NCBI RefSeq assembly: GCF_022229005.1
Contig: NZ_JAKKFD010000009.1
Location: forward strand, 116,709-180,708
Direction of reading: 5' to 3'
Source of the DNA: Micromonospora trifolii
Lineage (GTDB): Bacteria; Actinomycetota; Actinomycetes; Mycobacteriales; Micromonosporaceae
Length of the DNA stretch: 64,000 bases
The position numbers and the translations under genes are program-made. The notes below the pieces were generated by a model. That model saw nothing but the letters and a program-made list of their open reading frames with translations. It was not told the DNA's origin and searched no databases. Within the stretch, counting starts at the first letter, position 1. Every line of letters begins with the position of its first letter. Below are positions 57,916-64,000 of this stretch, one piece after another.

Positions 57916-58365
57916 ATGACGAGCCCGGAACACCGCCGCCCCGGCTCCGGCCGGCGTGTGCATCGTGACCGGCACGGGCGCGGCCTGCGCGGGCGGCTGG
58001 TGCCGGCCACCGTGCCGCTGGCGCGGACCAAGGCCGAGGTCTTCGACGACCTGGTCCTGGACACCGTCGAGACGCTGGAGCGTCGGTTCGCCAAGGAGCT
58101 GGCCGGGGTCGAGTTCGCGGTCGAGGACGTCCCGCCGGACCTGAACGTCTACGACTCGGACGTGCTGGAGGACGGCGAGGTCCCGTTGGCCCGGCTGCTG
58201 CCCGGCCGCCCGGGCCGGCAGGAGGTGCCGCCGCGGATCGTGCTGTACCGGCGGCCCCTGGAGTTCCGGGCGATGGACCGTGAGGACCTCGCCGATCTCG
58301 TCCATGACGTGATCATCGAACAGGTGGCGAACCTTCTCGGGGTAGACCCGGACGAGCTCGCCTGA
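57916..58365 (+). CDS. Metallopeptidase-like (zincin) family protein
   Basis: A 149-residue protein: basic N-terminus (1-30), then a conserved core with FDDLVLDTVETLERRFAKELAGVEFAVEDVPPD and PPRIVLYRRPLEFRAMDREDLADLVHDVIIEQVANLLGVD. It belongs to the zincin-like family next to DUF3499. In active members a HExxH motif stands near DLVHDVIIEQVANLLG; here His and Glu are not in HExxH order (VHDVIIEQ), so catalysis is doubtful. Convergent with whiB, 55 bp between stops. Role unknown. Confidence 0.82.
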   Translation: MTSPEHRRPGSGRRVHRDRHGRGLRGRLVPATVPLARTKAEVFDDLVLDTVETLERRFAKELAGVEFAVEDVPPDLNVYDSDVLEDGEVPLARLLPGRPGRQEVPPRIVLYRRPLEFRAMDREDLADLVHDVIIEQVANLLGVDPDELA

Positions 58366-58420
58366 ACCAACCCCCCGAGCGGAGAGTCGGGCGGCCCCCA
58401 CCGCCTCGACCTCACACCGC

Positions 58421-58678
58421 TCAGGCGGCCCGCCGCTTCAACTTGCGCCGCTCCCGCTCGGAGAGCCCACCCCAGATGCCGAACCGCTCGTCGTGACCCA
58501 GTGCGTATTCGAGGCACTCGGTCTTGACCTCGCACCGCGAGCAGATCCGCTTCGCCTCGCGGGTCGAGCCGCCCTTCTCGGGAAAGAACGCCTCGGGGTC
58601 GGTCTGCGAGCACAACGCCCGCTCCTGCCACTCCGGCGCGTTTCCGAGCAGGTCGGCCACCTCAAGCTGGCCGTCCAT
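58421..58678 (-). CDS. whiB: WhiB-family iron-sulfur regulator
   Basis: An 85-residue protein with the four cluster Cys (RALCSQ; RICSRC, where two Cys are spaced CxxC; KTECLEYAL), the GIWGG turn and a basic C-terminus RKLKRRAA. It matches WhiB/WhiB2-type proteins that control septation and sporulation. The ATG is at 58678, with AGGAGG six bases upstream; a TTG codon one earlier is less likely. A sigma-70-like promoter with a palindromic -10 lies about 110 bp upstream. The DUF3499/metallopeptidase neighbourhood supports the whiB assignment. Confidence 0.93.
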   Translation of the reverse strand: MDGQLEVADLLGNAPEWQERALCSQTDPEAFFPEKGGSTREAKRICSRCEVKTECLEYALGHDERFGIWGGLSERERRKLKRRAA

Positions 58679-58792
58679 CAAATGCCTCCTTGTCGCGCAC
58701 CGGCGTCATCGCCGCTGCAACCCCCCACGCGAAAGGCGTGCTTGTCCGTCCGGTCCCGTTTTGTTGCGTTCCGTGCGAACAACCCCATTCAA

Positions 58793-58822
58793 ATTACACG
58801 CGTGTAATGCGTGCGCCGTCAA
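58793..58822 (-). promoter_or_regulatory. Candidate whiB promoter with palindrome over the -10
   Basis: On the minus strand TTGACG (58822-58817) is followed after 18 bases by TGTAAT (58798-58793), each 5 of 6 with the sigma-70 consensus. The -10 lies within a perfect 16-bp palindrome ATTACACGCGTGTAAT (58793-58808). Confidence 0.6.
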
Positions 58823-59085
58823 GCCAAACTTGATAATGGAGTCGCCCTCCCGACACCCCCGGTCGGCCACTCGGGCCGTCCAGCCTCGCAACCTGCCCTA
58901 TCGATTCAGACCCCGGCCGAGTAACGCCCTCTCCGGCGAGTTGCCCGACTTTTCTGCCGTGGCGCTTCTCCGACGAGTCGTCGACCGGACGGCACCAGAG
59001 ACCTCCACCCCTAAGCTGATCTTGGTGGGGGACAGGTTAACGCGGTGCGGCGCAGACTGCCCGTCGAGCTGCGGACAGCACTCGC
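58823..59085. other. Gene-free spacer upstream of whiB
   Basis: Nothing coding or structural that I can support lies between the whiB promoter and the DUF4331-operon terminator. Open frames here are shadows. Confidence 0.6.
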
Positions 59086-59110
59086 GCCCCGTCCACAATG
59101 TGGACGGGGC
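59086..59110 (-). terminator. Terminator of the DUF4331 operon
   Basis: An 11-bp perfect stem GCCCCGTCCAC/GTGGACGGGGC with a three-base AAT loop. It lies 27 bp downstream of the last gene's stop. Confidence 0.8.
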
Positions 59111-59136
59111 GCTGTGGTGAAACCGATGTGTCGAGG

Positions 59137-59466
59137 TCAGCCGGCGGCCCCAAAACTGCTGCTGGGCCAGGCAAACTCGGCTATCTCTCCACCATGGACG
59201 GAGATCGTGCCGGCGGACGTACGATCGTCCCACCAGACGGTATAAATTCCACTTGGCAGATCGGGATAGACCGCACTGTGGAACGAGCCGTCCCGCACCC
59301 GACGCTCCCGCACCGCCGCGTGGACCCGCCGTTCGTCGTCGCGACTGATCTCGATCTCCCGGCCGTGCAGATCCCGACCCGTGTAAACGATCAGGGCACC
59401 GGTGTCGCCGCCCAGATCGAGGACGACGGTTCCCGTCTCCGACGGCCCGTAGGCGTGCTCGTGCAT
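59137..59466 (-). CDS. Hypothetical 109-aa protein in DUF4331 operon
   Basis: A small soluble protein beginning MHEHAYGPSETGTVVLDLGGDTGALIVYTGRDLHGREIEISRDDE and then RRVRDGSFHSAVYPDLPSGIYTVWWDD, a strand-rich pattern like a small beta-sandwich; the SGIYTVWWDD segment resembles the edge of a carbohydrate- or phospholipase-type C2 fold. No family recognised. The gene begins 17 bp after the DUF4331 stop and ends at a terminator, so it is in that operon. Confidence 0.65.
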   Translation of the reverse strand: MHEHAYGPSETGTVVLDLGGDTGALIVYTGRDLHGREIEISRDDERRVHAAVRERRVRDGSFHSAVYPDLPSGIYTVWWDDRTSAGTISVHGGEIAEFAWPSSSFGAAG

Positions 59467-59483
59467 CCGCTCGCCCGCCCCGA

Positions 59484-60878
59484 TCAGGACGCCGCCGGCG
59501 GGTTGTTGAACCCGTCGTACGGCGTACCCAGGTAGGGGAAGTTTCCGAGGAACGGCGCTGTCACGTCGGCGGCGCTCAGCCCCGGGGTGACAGCGGCGGC
59601 CGCTGCGTCCGGTTGGAACGTCTTGTCCACCAGCGGGACGGTGACCCCGGCGATGGCCCGCAACGCGATGCTGACCACGTCATCGCCGACCCGCCGCCCG
59701 TTCGGGAACCCGGCCAGGTCGCCACCGAGCACGCCGAACCGGTCCGGACGCCTGGTCGGCGGGATCGCCGTGTTCAGTCGCAGCATGTCGGCCTGCACCT
59801 CGCCGGTGGCGTTGGTGAAGCCGTCGATCAGCCCGGCCGGCACGCCGGTGAGCAGGATCGCCACCAGATCCGCTCGGGCCTTCTTCGCCTTGGTGAGTTT
59901 GTCCAGGTTGGGGAAGACGTCCGGGTAGAGCGCCGGCAGCAACGCGGCCAGCTCCGGCTGCTCGACGAACTGGGCGAACCGCTTGTCCTCCGAGGGCGGC
60001 AGCGAGTTCCACAGGTCCTTCCTGGACATCGGCACTATGACCTCGTTGAACAGTGGATTGCCCAACCGCGAGACCTGGGTGAACGGGCCGGTGCTGGTGT
60101 CCGCACCGCCCCGGTCGCCGAGCACCCGCACCTGCCGGCGCGACGCCGACGTCCACACCCCGATCACCGACGCCCGATCGGCGGCGCCGTACCGGTTGGC
60201 GCGCCGACGCACCCGCTCCAGCGGCACCTGCACCGCGATGCTGTGCACGTTCATCCGGTCGGTCGCGTTGACCGGCTCCCCCTCGGCCTTGAAGATCTTC
60301 TTCCCGGCTACGTGCAGTTGCTGGAACGGCCGCAGCGTGCCGAGGTCGAAGATCGCCCCGAGGTCGACGAAGAACCCGTCGGCGCGCTGCCCGGCGAAGA
60401 CGCGCTCCCCCGTGGACAGCGAGTAGGTCGCCTGCCGCACCAGGTCGGCGTACTTCGGCGTGGACAGCGGACCGACGTTGCACGGTGGGCACTGCAGCTT
60501 GTGCGCCAGCCGGTGCTCGCGGCCGTCGGCCACCCGGGTCAGGCTGTAGAACTGCCGCCGGTTCCAGTTCCTGCTGTCCAGCGAATCGATCGGGCCGGTG
60601 TTGTAGAGAAAACTGTTCGGGTTGGTGATCTCGGTGGTGAATTCGAACCGGTAGGTGACATCCGGACGACCGTCGCCGTCGTTGTCGATATGGATCTCGT
60701 AGCGCACGTCGTCGCCGAACTCGAAGAAGTTCGGGCCCCCGGAGGGGAGCTGCAACGGCACGTAGTTGGCGATCAACGTGACGGTTTCGCGTTTGTCGGG
60801 GCTGACGAACGCGTACAGGTCGGAGCTGTCGGCGACCGGATCCTTGGCTATCTCCGGGGCCTCGCGGTGGGAAGACAT
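59484..60878 (-). CDS. DUF4331 domain protein
   Basis: A 464-residue protein: MSSHREAPEIAKDPVADSSDLYAFVSPDK is the DUF4331 start, and FFEFGDDVRYEIHIDNDGDGRPDVTYRFEF carries a Asp/Asn-rich loop suggesting calcium binding. Later RVGDDVVSIALRAI and FPYLGTPYDGFN close the domain. DUF4331 proteins are usually secreted or membrane-associated; no signal peptide is seen at this start. Function unknown. Second in an operon after a small Tat protein (51 bp). Confidence 0.9.
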   Translation of the reverse strand: MSSHREAPEIAKDPVADSSDLYAFVSPDKRETVTLIANYVPLQLPSGGPNFFEFGDDVRYEIHIDNDGDGRPDVTYRFEFTTEITNPNSFLYNTGPIDSLDSRNWNRRQFYSLTRVADGREHRLAHKLQCPPCNVGPLSTPKYADLVRQATYSLSTGERVFAGQRADGFFVDLGAIFDLGTLRPFQQLHVAGKKIFKAEGEPVNATDRMNVHSIAVQVPLERVRRRANRYGAADRASVIGVWTSASRRQVRVLGDRGGADTSTGPFTQVSRLGNPLFNEVIVPMSRKDLWNSLPPSEDKRFAQFVEQPELAALLPALYPDVFPNLDKLTKAKKARADLVAILLTGVPAGLIDGFTNATGEVQADMLRLNTAIPPTRRPDRFGVLGGDLAGFPNGRRVGDDVVSIALRAIAGVTVPLVDKTFQPDAAAAAVTPGLSAADVTAPFLGNFPYLGTPYDGFNNPPAAS

Positions 60879-60929
60879 GACGGACCAACCTCACTGGGCG
60901 GGGACAGGATGGCGGTGCGGAGTGACGGG

Positions 60930-61208
60930 TCAGCGCCGGGCGGCGCGCCGCAGCCGGTCCGCCAGGCCGCGGTCGCGTACCTCGATGCGCGTCTCACCGA
61001 CGAAGACGTCCATCGTTCCGGAGTTGGCGTCACGCAGGTGCACGACGATCGGCTCGTCGGCTCGTCCAGCGGCGCCGGGGGCGTTCTGCGCGGCCGACAG
61101 GCCCGGCACTGTGAGTGCGGCGGCGCCGAGGGTGGCGCTGGCCGCGGCGGTCAACGTCTGCCGGCGGGTCAGTCGCGGCCACTGCCGCTTCCGCTGATCA
61201 CTGGTCAT
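60930..61208 (-). CDS. Small Tat-secreted protein
   Basis: A 92-residue protein with a twin-arginine signal (RLTRRQTLTAAASATLGAAAL) and a short mature part with PIVVHLRDANSGTMDVFVGETRIEVRDRG. The Tat motif implies a folded or cofactor-bound product, possibly carrying a partner; the mature region is too short for a known enzyme. AAAGG precedes the ATG. It opens the operon with DUF4331 and the 109-aa protein. Confidence 0.75.
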   Translation of the reverse strand: MTSDQRKRQWPRLTRRQTLTAAASATLGAAALTVPGLSAAQNAPGAAGRADEPIVVHLRDANSGTMDVFVGETRIEVRDRGLADRLRRAARR

Positions 61209-61370
61209 GGGCAACCTTTCCGGCGGTGGCGCGAGCGCGCCCGCGGAGACGGACGGGTCCGGTGCCGTCTCGCGACGCCGCCGGGCCCCTGAGGGGACAC
61301 CGGCGGCGGTCCTCGCCGCGACTGCCGCCGGCACCGCGTGGTACGGCCGGTGGCGGGGAAAGGTTCGACG

Positions 61371-63914
61371 TCAGGGTCGGGCGTGACCGTACGCAGTCGA
61401 CCGCTTGCGCGCCGGACGACCGGCGGCCTTCGCGATGGCCCGCAACTGCTCCTCGGTACGCGCCGAGCCGTTGTCGGAGCCGGCCATCCGGGAGATCGTC
61501 TCCTCCATCAGCGTGCCGCCGAGGTCGTTGCAGCCGCCCTGGAGCATCGCGACGGTGCCCTCGTCACCGAGCTTCACCCAGGAGCACTGGATGTTGTCGA
61601 TCCGGCCGTGCAGCAGCAGCCGGGACATGGCGTGCACCGCCCGGTTCTCCCGCCAGGTCGGCCCGGGTCGGGCGATACCCGCCAGATAGATCGGAGCATT
61701 GGTGTGCACGAACGGCAGCGCCACGAACTCGGTGAACCCGCCGGTACGGTCCTGCACGCCGGCCAGCACCCGGAAGTGCGCCAGCCACTGCCCGGGGTGG
61801 TCGACGTGGCCGTACATCATCGTGGAGCTGGACCGGATGCCCAGCTCATGGGCGGTGCTGACCACCTCGACCCAGGCGGCGGCCGGGAGCTTGCCCTTGG
61901 TCAACACCCAGCGCACGTCGTCGTCGAGGATCTCGGCGGCGGTGCCCGGGATGGTGTCCAGCCCGGCCTCGCGCAGCTGGAGCAGCCACTCACGGATCGG
62001 CACCCCGGCCTTCGCGGCGGCGGTGACGATCTCCATGGGCGAGAACGCGTGCACGTGCATCTCGGGCACCCGAGCCTTGATGGCGCGCACGATGTCGGCG
62101 TACCCGGTGACCGGCATCTTCGGGTCGATGCCGCCCTGGAGGCACACCTCGCTGGCCCCGGCCGCCCACGCCTGCTCGGCCCGGTCCGCGACCTGCTCGA
62201 CCGAGAGCCGGTACGCGTCGGCGTCCCGCTCACGCTGCGCGAACGCACAGAAGCGGCAGCCCACGTAGCAGACGTTGCTGAAGTTGATGTTGCGGTTGAC
62301 CACGTAGGTGACGTCGTCGCCGACCGCCGCGCGCCGCACGTCGTCGGCGAGGCGGCACAGCTCGTCGAGCGCCGGCCCGTCCGCGCCGAACAGCGCCAGC
62401 GCGGCATCGGTGTGTCGGGGGTCGAGCAGCGCCGCCGGGTCGTCGGCGGCGAGCTTGAGCCCGGCCGCCAGGTCACGGTCCGCGCCGACCCCGGCCGGCA
62501 CCGGGGGTACGCCCGGACGGCGCGCGGTCGCCTCGGGGGTGACCTTGCCAGCGACCTCGGACCAGTCGCCGTAGACGCTGTCGAAGTCGCCGCGCCGGTC
62601 GTCGGTGCGGCCGGTGGTGTCGATGGTGGCGTGCAGGTCGACCCGCCCGCCGAACACCTCCTCCGGCTCCTGCCACGGTCGCCCCTGCGGCATCGCCGAC
62701 TCGACCGCCATGCCGGTCGACGGATCGGCCAGGGCGCCGACGTGCGGCAGCAGCCGTGGGTCGAGCCACGGGTCGCCAGCGCGCACGTACTCGGGGTAGA
62801 TCGTCAGCCGCTCCCGCAGCGTGAACCCGGCCAGCTCGGTGTGCCGGGCCAGCTCCTCGATCTGCGGCCAGGGGCGCTCCGGGTTGACGTGGTCGGGGGT
62901 GAGCGGGGAGACGCCACCCCAGTCGTCGATGCCGGCACGCAGCAGCAGGTCGTACTCGCCGGCGATGAGGTTCGGCGGGGCCTGGATCCGGGCCTTCGGG
63001 CCGAGCAGCAGCCGGGCCACCGCCACAGTGGCGGCCAGGTCGTGCAACTCCGCGTCGGGCATGCCACGCATCGCCGTGTCCGGCTTGGCGCGGAAGTTCT
63101 GCACGATCACCTCCTGGAGGTGGCCGTACTCGCGGTGGGCGCGGCGGATCGCGAAGAGCGCGTCCACCCGCTCCGCCGGGGTCTCCCCGATGCCGATCAG
63201 GATGCCGGTGGTGAACGGCACCCCGACCCGGCCGGCGTCCTCGAGAACCCGCAACCGGACCGCCGGCTCCTTGTCCGGTGAGCCGAAGTGCGGGCCACCC
63301 GGCTCGGACCAGAGCCGGGTAGCTGTCGTCTCCAGCATCATGCCCATGCTCGGCGCGACCGGCTTGAGCCGTTGCAGCTCCGACCAGGACAGCACCCCGG
63401 GGTTGAGGTGCGGCAGCAGGCCGGTCTCCTCCAGCACCGCCACCGCGCAGGCGCGCAGGTAGTCCAGGGTCGAGTCGTAACCGCGTTCGTCCAACCAGGT
63501 CCGGGCCGCCGGCCAGCGCTCCTCCGGCCGATCACCCAGGGTGAACAGCGCCTCCTTGCAGCCCTGCGCGGCACCGGCTCGGGCGATCGCGAGGACCTCG
63601 TCGCGGTCCAGGAACGGCGCCGGCAGCCGGTGCGGCACCGTCGCGAAGGTGCAGTAGTGGCAGCGGTCCCGGCAGAGCCGGGTCAGCGGAATGAAAACCT
63701 TCTTGGAGTACGTGACCACACCCGGCCGCCCGGCGTCCCGCAGCCCGGCGTCGCGGATCCCGCCGGCAAGCCTGAGCAGCTCGTCGAGCGCGGCATCGCG
63801 GGCGGACAGCAGAGCTGTCGCCTCGTCGACGTCGAGCGCCCGCCCGTTCGCGGCCCGGCCCAGGGCCCGCCGCACGCTCGCTTCGCTCGGGCCGGAGTGG
63901 GTGCGATCAACCAT
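61371..63914 (-). CDS. fbiC: Bifunctional FO synthase CofGH (FbiC)
   Basis: An 847-residue fusion of two radical-SAM halves. The first cluster motif is CRDRCHYC (CofG half, about residues 80-90), the second CYVGCRFC (CofH half, about 545-555). Each half has the [14 protein letters not shown] or [14 protein letters not shown] barrel. It makes 7,8-didemethyl-8-hydroxy-5-deazariboflavin (FO), the chromophore of coenzyme F420, from a pyrimidine and tyrosine. The start codon is GTG/ATG with residues [16 protein letters not shown]; the SEASVRR part comes from a repetitive GAGCGAAGCGAG-type run. Full length. Confidence 0.96.
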   Translation of the reverse strand: MVDRTHSGPSEASVRRALGRAANGRALDVDEATALLSARDAALDELLRLAGGIRDAGLRDAGRPGVVTYSKKVFIPLTRLCRDRCHYCTFATVPHRLPAPFLDRDEVLAIARAGAAQGCKEALFTLGDRPEERWPAARTWLDERGYDSTLDYLRACAVAVLEETGLLPHLNPGVLSWSELQRLKPVAPSMGMMLETTATRLWSEPGGPHFGSPDKEPAVRLRVLEDAGRVGVPFTTGILIGIGETPAERVDALFAIRRAHREYGHLQEVIVQNFRAKPDTAMRGMPDAELHDLAATVAVARLLLGPKARIQAPPNLIAGEYDLLLRAGIDDWGGVSPLTPDHVNPERPWPQIEELARHTELAGFTLRERLTIYPEYVRAGDPWLDPRLLPHVGALADPSTGMAVESAMPQGRPWQEPEEVFGGRVDLHATIDTTGRTDDRRGDFDSVYGDWSEVAGKVTPEATARRPGVPPVPAGVGADRDLAAGLKLAADDPAALLDPRHTDAALALFGADGPALDELCRLADDVRRAAVGDDVTYVVNRNINFSNVCYVGCRFCAFAQRERDADAYRLSVEQVADRAEQAWAAGASEVCLQGGIDPKMPVTGYADIVRAIKARVPEMHVHAFSPMEIVTAAAKAGVPIREWLLQLREAGLDTIPGTAAEILDDDVRWVLTKGKLPAAAWVEVVSTAHELGIRSSSTMMYGHVDHPGQWLAHFRVLAGVQDRTGGFTEFVALPFVHTNAPIYLAGIARPGPTWRENRAVHAMSRLLLHGRIDNIQCSWVKLGDEGTVAMLQGGCNDLGGTLMEETISRMAGSDNGSARTEEQLRAIAKAAGRPARKRSTAYGHARP

Positions 63915-64000
63915 CCACTCACCCTATGCGCAGCGCGAGCCCGCCCCACCACGCCCAGCCCCACCGTGGGAAACGGCACCCCGGCCCACCCACCCGCCCA

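Noticed and set aside
58916..59036. Coding frame between whiB and the DUF4331 terminator
   Set aside because: No start with a ribosome-binding site and no protein-like composition.
61338..63281. 647-codon plus-strand frame over fbiC
   Set aside because: Shadow of fbiC; composition is a read of its complement.

Overview
The window is very GC-rich, densely packed DNA from a filamentous actinomycete, most likely a member of the Micromonosporaceae. This rests on family content and gene order: mtrA-mtrB-lpqB-comF-hpf with secA and an Rv3235-like gene nearby, WhiB beside DUF3499, a fused FO synthase (FbiC), DUF397/XRE-DUF5753 pairs and an ESX-type WXG toxin locus. No rRNA, tRNA or CRISPR array was found. 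Starts were chosen from ribosome-binding sites, overlaps and family N-termini, because many open frames extend upstream past the real start.

Layout. 1-17.6 kb: a peptidase E fragment, DUF6912, a small HTH protein and an Rv3235-like protein converge on secA. Two tandem-GNAT acetyltransferases lie between secA and hpf. Then come hpf, comF, lpqB, mtrB and mtrA, followed by the iron-uptake operon efeUOB with two candidate iron boxes. 17.7-27 kb: ahcY, then manA, a cation efflux protein, an SIS-domain isomerase, a Trm112-like protein and phosphomannomutase, a secreted anchored protein and endonuclease V. 27.3-34 kb: a polymorphic-toxin locus with a YbaB-like protein, a small WXG-type partner, a 1313-residue toxin with a papain-fold deamidase-like region and a second nucleotidyltransferase-like tip, two small putative immunity genes, and a divergent Imm/deaminase/SUKH-3 fusion.

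34-39 kb: GABA and aldehyde catabolism (two aldehyde dehydrogenases, GabT) and a double-psi barrel duplication protein. 39.2-43.8 kb: a five-gene minus-strand operon resembling glycopeptide-resistance (van) operons. It holds a VanR-like regulator, a sensor kinase, a fold-type II PLP enzyme, a D-Ala-D-X ligase and a VanX-like dipeptidase. The PLP enzyme sits where VanH or VanT would be expected; this is the strongest candidate for an undescribed system. 44.2-46.1 kb: an AbiEi/DUF559-type protein bracketed by palindromic repeats, and a G5/excalibur protein. 46.4-57.4 kb: a six-gene polyamine uptake and oxidation operon (PotDABC, FAD oxidoreductase, saccharopine-dehydrogenase-like), a divergent Lrp/AsnC regulator, a DUF397/XRE pair, a 1 kb repeat-rich gene-free stretch and a polyamine-type aminotransferase. 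57.4-64 kb: DUF3499, a zincin-like protein, WhiB, a DUF4331 operon and fbiC.

Two dispersed palindromic repeat families mark gene ends. One has arms ATCCACTCGG/CCGAGTGGAT (four loci) and the other GATCTTGCACTT/AAGTGCAAGATC (three loci). Several strong hairpin terminators separate convergent genes.
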